The notes beneath the pieces were generated by a model. It was not told where the DNA came from. It saw only the letters and a program-made list of their open reading frames with translations, and did no database searches. Positions 24,795 to 33,507 of a stretch of 33,507 nucleotides of DNA are shown one piece after another; the stretch's first letter is position 1, and every line of letters begins with the position of its first letter. Location of the stretch: contig JABWBD010000026.1 in the NCBI GenBank assembly GCA_013360685.1, positions 1 through 33,507 of the forward strand, written 5' to 3'. This DNA is from Pirellulales bacterium (GTDB lineage: Bacteria; Planctomycetota; Planctomycetia; Pirellulales; Thermoguttaceae). Both the position numbers and the translations under genes were made by a program.

Positions 24795-25649
24795 CCGCTC
24801 CGCCGCACGCGCGATGCCAAATAGCTGGTTAGTGCGATGTCCAGGGGCTGGTCGGTGCGCATCGGGACGTAGTCGATGCGGTGCATGCGGCAGCCTCGTT
24901 TCAGTTCGCGCAAGAAACGGTCCAACTCGCGCAGGTAGGCCTTCCGAAGCGATTTCGGCTCGACGAGCACATCTCCGAGTTGCTCCAGGCCTCGGAAGAG
25001 CGTCGCGTGCTGGAAGGGGAAGTCGAGTTCCGCCGGGTCGAGCACGTGGAAGAGGACCACCTCGTGCCGGCGGTGGCGGAAATGCTTCAATCCGGCAAGC
25101 ATCGTGTCGACTTCGTCGAAGAGATCGCTGAGGATCACCACGATGCCGCGCTTCTTGAATCGCTCGGCCAGGTCGTGGAAGATCGGGCCGGTTGCCGTTT
25201 TCTCTTCGCCGGCCGTGTTTTCCATCACGTGGAGCAACTGTTTGAGGTGCGACGGATTGCCGCTGGGGCGGACGAGGGCGCGGATTTCACGGTCGAAGGT
25301 GACCAGTCCGACGCTGTCCTGCTGCTGGAGCACCAGGTGGGCCAGGGCCGCGGCCTCGCACTGCGCATACTCGAGTTTCGACATTGCCGCGCCGGGGCCC
25401 CGGTAGCGCATGCTCTCGCTGCCATCGAGCAGCAGATAGCAGACGAGGTTTGTCTCCTCCTCGAACTCCTTGAGATAGAACTTGTCGGTCCGGCCGAAGA
25501 CCTTCCAATCGAGGTACCGCAGGTCGTCGCCGGGCGAGTACTCGCGGTGCTCGGCGAACTCGATCGAGAAGCCCTGGTATGGGCTGCGATGGAGGCCCGA
25601 GACGTATCCTTCGACGATCATCCTTGCACGGAGCTGGAGGCCCTCGAGC

Positions 25650-26705
<1,056 letters not shown>

Positions 26706-26715
26706 GGCAGGGCTC

Positions 26716-28962
26716 CTAGAGCAGCGGACAGGACAAACGGATTAGGGAACCAGGGAATGAACTCAGATTTCCGGAATGGAATGAATTCCGCTTTGCCGTG
26801 ACGGGGTTGGCTTCGGTCGGTGGTGCGGGGGATTCGGTGAGGGCGATCAACTGGTTGGCGGTTGCGATCACGAGGCAATCGCCGGCGATGAAAAGATTGC
26901 CGCCGGTAACTCCCCGCGGGATCAGGGGAATCTGCTTTTTCAACTGGGCCGTCGTCTGATCGAAGACATAGATCTGTTCGCGCGTGGGCCAGTAAACGAG
27001 GTTTGCGGCGAGCAGGCCGCGGCCATGGCCGAGCTTTTCGTTTCCGTCGGGCCAGACGTGTTTCACTTGGCCCTGCTCCTCGGCGTCGGTCCCGATCCAG
27101 TAGAGCTTTTCGCCGCAGGCGATGAGCTTGTCACCGGCAACACCGAGGAGGTGAACTGCCGCCTCAACTTCCGTGCCGGTTTGCCAGACGATCTGGCCCG
27201 TGGCGGCGTCCAGGGCGAAGATCCGCCGGCTGTCGGCAGGAGCAACGTACAGTTTTCCGCGGTCGAATACGCAGGGGTTCAGGTCGCGGGACCAGTAGGG
27301 CGGCGGTTTGAAGAGATCGCCCTGGCGGACGCGCGGATAGAGGCTGACCCATTTCAGGCGGCCGTCGCGAGCGGAGAGGGCGGCGACAGCGCCCAGGTTG
27401 GTGTTGAAGTAGACCGTGTCGCCGTCGAGCGTGAGCAGGTTGTGGGTGGTTTCGTGGAGCATGCCGCGGGCCGGGGTTTCCGCCGCGCAGACAAACTGCC
27501 GCCAGACGAGTTCGCCCGTGTCGGCCGCGTAACATGCCACGATCGCCTGGGGCTGGATATCGCTGCGGCGCATGGCCACGTAGATATGGTTGTCGTCCGC
27601 AACGGGCGAGCCCTCGAAGGCGAGGCCTTCCTCGTCCGGGGCCATTTTCCAGAGAAGACGCCCCTCGGACTCCAGGTCGAGACAGACGAGGTATCCGCGG
27701 CCTCCGGCGATCGATTGCTCTCGCGGCCGGCTGGTCACGGCCGAGCCCATCCGCGCGAAGAGCTTGCCGCCGTGCGCGGTCATGGTAAACCGCGGCACTC
27801 CCAGAGTGTCGGAGGGATGGTACAGCGCGTGGACCGCCTCGTCGAACTGGTCCTGGTAGACGGCCGCGCTGCCGTGCGCCCATGCAGGCTGTCCGGTTTT
27901 CAGATCCACCGCCAGGATCTCGATCTGGTCGTTGACGAGCACCAGATCGCCGACGATCACGGGATGATAGCTGAGCGGGGCCTGATCGTCTTCGGCAACG
28001 CGCCGTTTGGGGACAACGGTTCCCCACAACGAACGATTGGCGGGCAGGCTTTCGCGGAGTGGCAGCCGCCAGAGGACGCTGGCCGGATCGGTGCTCCGGG
28101 GAGCAATCCTGTTGCGGAATGGTGAGCCGGCAAAGGTCGGCCAGTCGCCGCCGGTCTGGACCGTTGGCCAATTCGTGCTTTCGGCGAGCATGGTCCCGAG
28201 GGCATCGGCGTACTTGATCTCCTGGCCGCCGAACGGACCGCGTGCGTCGGGATGCAATTGGCGGAAGCGGTCCAATTCTTCTTTCGCGCGCCGGGTTGAG
28301 CCTTCCAGGATCGAGGCGAGCACTAGCCTCGCGCGAACCGCGGCGAGATCGAGATCGGTGTCCGGGACACAGAGCCATGTTCGCGGGCCGTCGCCGGGGT
28401 GTTCCAGGGGGACCGCTTTCTCCCAGTACGCACGGGCTGCCGCGCAGTCGCCTTGCTCCAGAGCGATCTCGCCCAGGGCAAACAGCGCATTGTCGCCCCA
28501 ACTGCTGGCAAGCATCTGGTCGGTCACGTCGAGCAGGCGGCGGCAGTCTCGCTGGGCAACGCCCTGTTCGTACCATGCCCGCGCTGCGGAATCGACCCGG
28601 CTGCGATAGACGGCCAGGGCCTCCGGCGGCAGGGAGACAAGTTGGAGCTGGCAGTAATCGCGGACGCTGACGTAGCGGTGCTCCGTTACGGGCAAGAGCT
28701 TGCCGCCGGAGTTCTCCATGACCTGAAGCAGGGTATCGACCGCCTCGTTCCATTGGCGGTCGGTGAGATGGGTGCGGACGCGGTCGAGATAAGTCTGAAC
28801 GGTGTTGTCTGCCCGGTCGAGTTGGATGGTCTCGGCCAGTTCGAAGCGATTGCCGGCGGCCAGGGAGGGAACCTGGGCCGAAGCGAAGGTCCAAGCGCAG
28901 AGGAGCCCCCCGATCGCGGCGGATGACGCGATGAGCCTGAATCCGTGGGACAGGCGAATCAC
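26716..28962 (-). CDS. Secreted PQQ-like beta-propeller protein with N-terminal helical repeats
   Basis: 748 residues from a GTG at 28962, chosen because GGAG lies 9 bases upstream and it gives a good signal peptide ([20 protein letters not shown]...ASA). A TTG five codons earlier is an alternative. Residues ~30-260 are helical, TPR-like ([41 protein letters not shown]). From about 285 a PQQ-type propeller follows: [17 protein letters not shown], then blade motifs such as [31 protein letters not shown] and [16 protein letters not shown]. These are structural and usually do not bind PQQ. It likely acts as a periplasmic scaffold, like BamB. First gene of the Bat-like operon. The last ~25 residues ([20 protein letters not shown]...) look foreign to the fold. 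Confidence 0.92.
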   Translation of the reverse strand: MIRLSHGFRLIASSAAIGGLLCAWTFASAQVPSLAAGNRFELAETIQLDRADNTVQTYLDRVRTHLTDRQWNEAVDTLLQVMENSGGKLLPVTEHRYVSVRDYCQLQLVSLPPEALAVYRSRVDSAARAWYEQGVAQRDCRRLLDVTDQMLASSWGDNALFALGEIALEQGDCAAARAYWEKAVPLEHPGDGPRTWLCVPDTDLDLAAVRARLVLASILEGSTRRAKEELDRFRQLHPDARGPFGGQEIKYADALGTMLAESTNWPTVQTGGDWPTFAGSPFRNRIAPRSTDPASVLWRLPLRESLPANRSLWGTVVPKRRVAEDDQAPLSYHPVIVGDLVLVNDQIEILAVDLKTGQPAWAHGSAAVYQDQFDEAVHALYHPSDTLGVPRFTMTAHGGKLFARMGSAVTSRPREQSIAGGRGYLVCLDLESEGRLLWKMAPDEEGLAFEGSPVADDNHIYVAMRRSDIQPQAIVACYAADTGELVWRQFVCAAETPARGMLHETTHNLLTLDGDTVYFNTNLGAVAALSARDGRLKWVSLYPRVRQGDLFKPPPYWSRDLNPCVFDRGKLYVAPADSRRIFALDAATGQIVWQTGTEVEAAVHLLGVAGDKLIACGEKLYWIGTDAEEQGQVKHVWPDGNEKLGHGRGLLAANLVYWPTREQIYVFDQTTAQLKKQIPLIPRGVTGGNLFIAGDCLVIATANQLIALTESPAPPTEANPVTAKRNSFHSGNLSSFPGSLIRLSCPLL

Positions 28963-29546
28963 TGGCGATGGCTCCAACAGGCAGTCTGCACCGGATCCGA
29001 TACAGCCTGTAAAGATAGCGGACGAGGGGGATCGCAGAAAGGACCGGCCGGAGGGGCTCGTGCCGAGACGAGCCGGTTCTCAAGACATCCTACGCGGTCG
29101 CGAAAGCAAGGGTTCATCGCTAACTGGAGGGGGCGACGCGCGGGGGCCACTCGTTTGTGTTGCGCAGTGGACCGGGGTGGGGCGACGTTTTTCGCCCTCG
29201 AGTGGAGACGGTTGTCGTGAGGAGATGGTGGAGGCGAAGGGACCGAGGCTGGGTTTTTTCGACAGTCTTCGAGCTGTTGCATTTCCTCTCGGGCGACACG
29301 CATGGCAGTAAGTGCTTTGGAGAGCTGCCGTTACGGATGTGTCCGAGATCGTAAGTGACAGGTTTCCGAAGGAGGGGGCGTTGTAAAACTTGCGTTTGAG
29401 TCTCGGGCTCTGGGGTGTTCGCGCGAAAGACACAGATGCGCGGAGAATGCGGCACGAAAGATGGGGATAGTGATTCCCGCAGGGTCGGTGGGGTATAATG
29501 GAATGGGGAGGGGGTTGTGTCGTTGCGCCCGCGCGAGTGATGAGGT
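28963..29546. other. 584-bp divergent intergenic region
   Basis: It separates the minus-strand Bat-like operon from the plus-strand toxin-antitoxin-like pair, so promoters for both should lie here. A short hairpin (GGGCGA-CGTTTT-TCGCCC, 29180-29197) is present. A long minus-strand open frame (29120-30016) crosses it but has the Pro/Ser/Arg-rich composition of a spurious frame. No gene is supported. Confidence 0.45.
29470..29499 (+). promoter_or_regulatory. Likely promoter of the DUF6922/AbiEii-like pair
   Basis: A perfect -10 hexamer TATAAT lies at 29494-29499, 48 bases before the first ATG, in an otherwise GC-rich setting. A poor -35 (GTGATT at 29470-29475, 18-base spacer) is the best partner. 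The -10 is by far the best sigma70-type box I saw in the window; the -35 is weak. Confidence 0.45.
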
Positions 29547-29888
29547 ATGGGGCCAGCTACGCCATCAACAGCGAATCCTGATAGGTTGCCCGAACTGCTC
29601 AGGCCGCTGTTTTGGGACTGCGAGTTCGACCAACTGAGCTGGCAGGAACACCGGGATTTTGTAACCCGGCGGATCCTGTCCGTGGGGACGTGGGAATCGA
29701 TTTGCTGGCTCCGGACGAGGCTCAGTGATTCTGCCCTGCGCGAGTGGATCGAGCGGCGGCAAGGGCGAGGGCTCAGCGCCCAGCAACTGCGGTTCTGGGA
29801 GTTGGTCTTGGATCTGCCATCGAAGATGGTCGACACGTGGTTGGTGTCTCCGGGGCGAAGCACGTGGCAGGAAAGTAGCAGAGGATGA
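29547..29888 (+). CDS. DUF6922-like protein, putative antitoxin-side partner
   Basis: 113 residues. The core (about 14-95) has LPELLRPLFWDCEFDQLSWQ, then EHRDFVTRRILSVGTWESIC, LREWIERRQGRGLSAQQLRF and WELVLDLP. This matches small proteins of the DUF6922 type, usually encoded directly before an AbiEii-like nucleotidyltransferase. They are all-alpha and carry no catalytic motif; the antitoxin role is inferred from gene order. GAGGT lies immediately before the ATG at 29547, so the real start could be slightly downstream (a TTG at 29584 precedes LPELL as the family start). Its TGA overlaps the ATG of the next gene (ATGA, 29885-29888), so the two are translationally coupled. Confidence 0.8.
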   Translation: MGPATPSTANPDRLPELLRPLFWDCEFDQLSWQEHRDFVTRRILSVGTWESICWLRTRLSDSALREWIERRQGRGLSAQQLRFWELVLDLPSKMVDTWLVSPGRSTWQESSRG

Positions 29889-30523
29889 ACGCTCCCGACG
29901 AAGTCCTTCCGCCGGAACAGCAGGAAGTTTTGCGTGAACTGGGACGCCATGCAGCGGACTTCGGGTTCTACCTGGGCGGAGGGACAGCCATTGCCATCCA
30001 CCTGGGACATCGGCAATCGCTCGACCTGGATTGGTTCACCAGCCAGCGCATCGAGAATCCTCTGGATCTAGCCAGAGAACTCCAGGACCGCGGCGTAAAC
30101 CTGCAAGCTGGCTCCGTCGCACGCGGAACGTTGCACGGCGACGTGCGGGGTGTGCGGGTGAGTTTTCTGGAATACCGGCACTCGCTGATCGTGCCACCTG
30201 CCGATCGGCCGGACCTCGGCGGCCGAATCGCTTCTCTGGAGGATCTGGCGGCGATGAAGCTCCTGGCGGTGGACCAACGGGGCGCGAAAAAAGACTTTGT
30301 GGACATCCATGCCCTGGGCGTGCAGGGGCGGTCCCTCGCGGAGATGTTCGACCTGTTCCGGCGGAAATTCGCCGTCGACGACGTCTCGCGCGTCCTTTAC
30401 AGCCTCAGCTACTTCGACGACGCCGAGCGAGATCCCATGCCCAAGATGCTGACAAACATCTCGTGGGAGCAGGTGAAGACCGATATCCGGGCGTGGGTGA
30501 AGGGTATTGCGATGGTGGAGTGA
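29885..30523 (+). CDS. AbiEii/AbiGii-like nucleotidyltransferase (putative toxin)
   Basis: 212 residues. The nucleotidyltransferase core is visible: FYLGGGTAIAIHLGHRQS (28-45) followed by LDLDWF, i.e. the GG...[LH]xHRxSxDxD motif with D47 and D49 as the likely metal ligands. ASLEDLAAMKLLAVDQRGAK and KDFVDIHAL are the second family block. Well-studied AbiEii proteins modify tRNA or otherwise block growth when the antitoxin is lost, giving phage-induced abortive infection; shorter relatives like this one (212 residues) are less studied. It overlaps the DUF6922-like gene by four bases. No AbiEi-type wHTH antitoxin is present, so the DUF6922-like protein is the candidate partner. It is followed convergently by a gene remnant. 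Confidence 0.88.
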   Translation: MNAPDEVLPPEQQEVLRELGRHAADFGFYLGGGTAIAIHLGHRQSLDLDWFTSQRIENPLDLARELQDRGVNLQAGSVARGTLHGDVRGVRVSFLEYRHSLIVPPADRPDLGGRIASLEDLAAMKLLAVDQRGAKKDFVDIHALGVQGRSLAEMFDLFRRKFAVDDVSRVLYSLSYFDDAERDPMPKMLTNISWEQVKTDIRAWVKGIAMVE

Positions 30524-30546
30524 TTTCGCCGTGCCCGGGCGACAGA

Positions 30547-30919
30547 TCAGCAGTCGGCCTCGGCATGGTTAACGATCTTCATGGCCGCGGGATTGAATTC
30601 CAGCGGGCCCTCGACCAGACTGGCCACGTTGCCCAACAGGAGCAGCTCCATAGCCGGGCCGGAGTGATCGAAGCTCGATAGGGCCGCCGGGCCGCCGCGG
30701 CAGGCGTGGAACCAATCGCGCTCGTGACCGGCCACGTGCGGCAAACGCAGCGGCGGGCCGATTACTTTGGGGAAGTCGCGCTTGGGCAGGAAGACGCAAA
30801 GGGGAATTGTGGGCGTTGGTGTGGGCCACCCCTTTGCTCCCCACCAGGAGCGTGCCGGATCGCTCACGTCCAACCGCCGCGTTGGCCACTCCAACGGTCG
30901 GCCGAGAAGGTAAGGACAT
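30547..30919 (-). pseudogene. Remnant of a Gfo/Idh/MocA-family oxidoreductase (C-terminal end, frameshifted)
   Basis: About 90 C-terminal residues are recognisable on the minus strand: VFLPKRDFPKVIGPPLRLPH, then VAGHERDWFHACRGGPAALS, SFDHSGPAMELLLLGNVASL and EGPLEFNPAAMKIVNHAEAD. This is the usual tail of planctomycete family members. The preceding family stretch, SGTLLVGSKGVAHTNAHNSP, lies in another frame (to 30919), so there is a one-base shift near 30810-30825. The N-terminal Rossmann domain (about 300 residues) is missing; the DNA beyond 30890 is from a different gene. Stop at 30547. It is therefore a dead 3' fragment and not a 115-residue protein, though a short frame is open across it. 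Confidence 0.75.
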
Positions 30920-31109
30920 TCATCTCGAAGAAAGACCGTCCCAACTCATCGAGTTCCCTGTATGCCAAGACGATTTGCTGCGGGGACCGAGCGCGATTCA
31001 GCAGTGCCAGCCAGCCCTGCACCTCTTCGTGGAAGCTCACGATGCTCACGAAGATGTCGGCCGGGTTCTTGCCACGAAGTCGATTCGAGAGGTTGCGGAA
31101 GGCGGGCTG
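30891..31109 (-). pseudogene. Remnant of a VapC-type PIN-domain toxin gene
   Basis: On the minus strand ~70 residues read QPAFRNLSNRLRGKNPADIF, VSIVSFHEEVQGWLALLNRA, RSPQQIVLAYRELDELGRSF and FEMNVLTFSADRW. This is the central part of a VapC/PIN protein, with the usual V-S-x-V-S-F-x-E-x-V-x-G-W-L-A signature. The N-terminal LDTD metal-binding strand and the C-terminal third with its acidic residues are absent: on one side the frame runs into the SEC-C gene DNA (antisense), on the other into the Gfo/Idh/MocA remnant. No start codon is in place and no VapB partner is seen. A dead fragment caught between two recombination joints. Confidence 0.68.
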
Positions 31110-31167
31110 TGTCGAGGGACTCGACCTGGACGATCCGGTGGGCATCCTGTTGGCCGTGGAGCGGTTC

Positions 31168-33162
31168 GTGGACCATATGGAGACGGATCTTTTTCGCGGC
31201 TGGGAAGCGGTGATCCGCCGGGAGCAGGGGCTTCCTGCGACACCGTTTCTCGGCGAACTGGCCGACGACCTGACAGCGGGTTCTCGATCTCGGACGCTGT
31301 ACATCGACGACATCGCGCGGTTCCAAGAGCCGTGGTACGAAATCCTCCGCAAGATAGCCCCCCGCTTGCTGCCGGAAACGGGCGTCACTGCCGACCGGCC
31401 CGGGGTGGCGAGCCTCTGGTCTCGCGTGGCGAGGGCCATTGACGAGCATGGTCACGGCCTCTCGCTCCCCGAGGGAGTCGGCGCTCCGCGGGATGTATTG
31501 CCGCTCGATTTGCAGCACGGACTCTGGCTGTACGCCTGCCTGAGTTGGCTGAGCGACACGGGGCAAATGGTGGCGTCCGGCCTGCCGGGCGACGCTGGGC
31601 ACGAGCGGTTCTCCTATTTCCTCGGCCTGCTGCGCGGCCATCGGGAGAGCGTGCGGTTTCTGGGGCTTACGCTCGACGGCCTCATGGACCGCCTCACGCT
31701 CCGAGAGGAGGATCAGCAAAGTCTGGTCGAGGTGATGTACCGGCGGTTGGAACTGGCGGGAAGCAGCGAGCCGTTGGCGCCGCGGCTGGAACCGCTTCCG
31801 CCCGCCGCCCCGGTCGAACGGTTGCCCGAGGACCGGATCAAGCAGGCGATTGTCCACCCCGACGCTCTGGTCCGCGAAATGGGCGTGCTGTATTTCGCCA
31901 ACAGCCGATCGCCGGACCCCGCCGTCGCGCCGCTTGCCATCGCCGCCATCCAGCGCTATGGCTGGGACGCCGCGTTCTTGCACTATGGTTTTCTTGACGG
32001 GTTGGTGCATGGCGACGAGAGCATCCAATGGATGATCAAGCAGTTGCTCTCGTGCGACGTTGCCGTACACGAGACGCGTGCAGGTTCCGATCTGCTCAAC
32101 GCACTGGCGACTGCCGATGCCGCCGTGCTGCGCCGGCACGAGCGAGAACTGTCCCCGCTCCGCCGCCACAGCCCGGGCATTTACGAGCTGCTTCAGGATC
32201 GCATCGAGATTCAACGGCTGAACCGAGAGCAGGCCTGGCGGCAGTTCCAGGAAGCGTGGCGGCCGATGGAACGAGCCGGGGGCGGTTCGGATGAGGAAGG
32301 TTACCCCTTGCCTCTGGAAACAGAGCCGCTGCTGGATCTTGCCAGGCAGCTCGCCGGCGACGAGCGTATGGGCAACTGGGTTTCCCATGCCCTGGGCCGG
32401 CGAGTGGATGACCCGGGGTATTCGACCTGGCTGGAGGTGGCCGCCGCGCAAGTGGCGGGCGCATTGCGACTGGAGCCGGCAGTGCCGCGCTTGATGGACC
32501 TGCTCCGGACCTGCGACGACGACTTGAGCCATCCCGCCATGGAATCGCTGATTGCCATCGGCGGCGACGTGGTGGTCGATTCCCTGGATCTCAAGTACGC
32601 GGCGGCGGGGCAACTCTTCCGTGAGAGAGCCATCTACGTGCTGGAGAATATCCACACCGCTCGCAGTGCCGCGACTCTGTTCCACTGGCTCGATACCGAA
32701 CTGAACCAGGAACTGCAAGTTCGAATCCTCCAGGCTTTGCTGGCCGGATTCCTCCCCGCCGCCATGGAACGTGCCCGGCAGCACCTGCTCGCGGCCCGAC
32801 AACTCGACTGGGATCAGCGCCACCTGCGGATCCAGGTGGTTGCCATCTCGACTCTGACGGGTTGCCCCTTGCCGGAACTGGATCCATGGCAAGCGCCGGC
32901 TCGCGAGGACTTCGCCCGGCGCCCCTGGTTGAGCGAGGAATTCGAGGAGGAGCAGGAGGGGAGCCAGCAGGACGAACCGCGCAAACCGGTCGCTGGCCTG
33001 CTCGGGGCCGGCGGCCCACTCCCATTGCCCGGCTCGCCGCTGGCGGACATCCTGCCGGATCGGGTCCTCCGCGAGACCTCGCCTCGCGTATCGCGCAATG
33101 AGCCTTGTCCTTGTGGCAGCGGCAAGAAGTACAAGAAGTGCTGCATGCGGAAGACGGAATAG
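31168..33162 (+). CDS. SEC-C motif protein with HEAT-like alpha-helical body
   Basis: About 664 residues. The C-terminus carries a perfect SEC-C zinc motif, RNEPCPCGSGKKYKKCC, as at the end of SecA. Before it lies a Glu/Gln/Pro-rich linker (FEEEQEGSQQDEPRKPVAG). The body is alpha-helical, with HEAT-like pieces: DRIKQAIVHPDALVREMGVL, AVPRLMDLLRTCDDDLSHPA and MESLIAIGGDVVVDSL. No signal peptide, so cytoplasmic; SEC-C binds zinc and often ribosomes or SecB, but here its partner is unknown. The start is uncertain: the GTG at 31168 has GGAG six bases upstream, an ATG follows at 31177, yet the frame reads as protein already from about 31115 (GLDLDDPVGILLAVERF). The N-terminus may have been cut by the rearrangement at ~31105. 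Confidence 0.8.
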   Translation: MDHMETDLFRGWEAVIRREQGLPATPFLGELADDLTAGSRSRTLYIDDIARFQEPWYEILRKIAPRLLPETGVTADRPGVASLWSRVARAIDEHGHGLSLPEGVGAPRDVLPLDLQHGLWLYACLSWLSDTGQMVASGLPGDAGHERFSYFLGLLRGHRESVRFLGLTLDGLMDRLTLREEDQQSLVEVMYRRLELAGSSEPLAPRLEPLPPAAPVERLPEDRIKQAIVHPDALVREMGVLYFANSRSPDPAVAPLAIAAIQRYGWDAAFLHYGFLDGLVHGDESIQWMIKQLLSCDVAVHETRAGSDLLNALATADAAVLRRHERELSPLRRHSPGIYELLQDRIEIQRLNREQAWRQFQEAWRPMERAGGGSDEEGYPLPLETEPLLDLARQLAGDERMGNWVSHALGRRVDDPGYSTWLEVAAAQVAGALRLEPAVPRLMDLLRTCDDDLSHPAMESLIAIGGDVVVDSLDLKYAAAGQLFRERAIYVLENIHTARSAATLFHWLDTELNQELQVRILQALLAGFLPAAMERARQHLLAARQLDWDQRHLRIQVVAISTLTGCPLPELDPWQAPAREDFARRPWLSEEFEEEQEGSQQDEPRKPVAGLLGAGGPLPLPGSPLADILPDRVLRETSPRVSRNEPCPCGSGKKYKKCCMRKTE

Positions 33163-33240
33163 GCGGGACACCAGGGCGAGCCGTTCCTGCTGCCAGCGAC
33201 GGCGACCACCTATGCCGTGGCTTATCGGCCGTCGCCAACC

Positions 33241-33471
33241 AGCCGCGGAGCGGCGATCGACAATTGCCAGGGGTGTGAACCCCTGGAACGGAGGCGTGCA
33301 ATCGATTTCAAGATATTTTCCCAGCCGCGGCAGCGGCGACAGACAATGCCGGCCTTTCCACCAATCCTCTGCCACCACCTTGGGGTTGGATAGATCGACT
33401 CCAAATGCTGTTCGGCAACCGCATACCAGGGGTTGACACCCCTGGCAATGGACATACGCCGCTTCGCGGCT
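33241..33471. repeat. Inverted pair of 46-bp hairpin repeats
   Basis: Copy 1 (33241-33286, plus) and copy 2 (33426-33471, minus) share AGCCGCG(A/G)AGCGGCG, then ATTG and the hairpin CCAGGGGT-4 nt-ACCCCTGG. Their order is inverted, with a 139-bp spacer. They fill most of the 345-bp right-end stretch, in which I find no gene. The layout resembles REP/BIME elements; several short open frames here are by-products. Confidence 0.8.
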
Positions 33472-33507
33472 AAGAAAGATCCGACAACGTGGCCGAAACC
33501 GTGATTG

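Noticed and set aside
27164-29083. 639-codon minus-strand frame overlapping the PQQ-propeller gene
   Set aside because: It is Arg/Pro-rich with no domain, while the other frame has clear propeller blades and a signal peptide.
29120-30016. 298-codon minus-strand frame in the divergent spacer and over the DUF6922-like gene
   Set aside because: Composition is Ser/Pro/Arg-rich, there is no Shine-Dalgarno, and it is antisense to the better-supported DUF6922/AbiEii-like pair.
30946-33378. 810-codon minus-strand open frame antisense to the SEC-C gene
   Set aside because: The plus frame has a perfect SEC-C motif and HEAT-like helices; the antisense product has no recognisable motif. Only its part near 30946-31109 touches the VapC remnant, which is in a different frame.
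33222-33455. 77-codon minus-strand frame at the right end
   Set aside because: It is built from the inverted hairpin repeats and has no family features.

Overview
The window looks like chromosomal DNA of a planctomycete, probably Pirellulales-like. It is GC-rich, and most genes have their best homologues by pattern in that phylum: an HZS-alpha/PD40-like secreted protein, Gfo/Idh/MocA dehydrogenases, a ceramidase-like protein, an NPCBM-domain protein, secreted prenyltransferase-fold repeats, a PQQ-like propeller, SEC-C/HEAT proteins and an extended MoxR-DUF58-BatA-VWA locus. This assignment is inferred from gene content; there is no rRNA or marker gene here.

Layout. 1-5173 (minus strand): the 5' part of an HZS-alpha-like propeller protein running off the left edge, a HEAT-repeat protein, a secreted GH29 alpha-L-fucosidase and a nitrilase-superfamily amidohydrolase. 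5174-8556: a membrane-anchored diguanylate cyclase, a small unknown protein, a lone BON-domain protein, a possible gene remnant and a cluster of intergenic repeats. 8557-12361 (minus): a probable three-gene operon of DegT aminotransferase, ceramidase-like hydrolase and Gfo/Idh/MocA dehydrogenase.

12936-28962 (minus): about 16 kb of tightly packed or overlapping genes, in transcription order PQQ-like propeller, MoxR ATPase, DUF58, a four-helix-bundle protein, BatA/VWA membrane protein, second VWA membrane protein, a 1198-residue membrane/coiled-coil protein, a Q-rich putative lipoprotein, a prenyltransferase-fold secreted protein and an NPCBM-domain secreted protein. It resembles a greatly extended Bat (Bacteroides aerotolerance-type) system, in which MoxR would act as a chaperone on VWA/MIDAS membrane proteins facing the periplasm.

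The most striking structure is a 544-bp cassette at 24251-24794 lodged inside that operon between the DUF58 and BatA genes. A small S23/IVP-type four-helix-bundle gene is bracketed by inverted arrays of a 7-bp repeat, (C/T)AGTGG(A/T). The arrays supply the stop codons of both the cassette gene and the upstream DUF58 gene and run to within a few bases of the BatA start. It looks like an undescribed small mobile or domesticated element.

29494-33507 (mostly plus): a DUF6922-like plus AbiEii-like nucleotidyltransferase pair (putative toxin-antitoxin/abortive infection module) with a consensus -10 box, a graveyard of two gene fragments (a frameshifted Gfo/Idh/MocA tail and a VapC/PIN fragment), a SEC-C/HEAT-like protein whose start lies near the fragment junction, and an inverted pair of hairpin repeats. 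No tRNA, rRNA, CRISPR array or recognisable transposase was seen.
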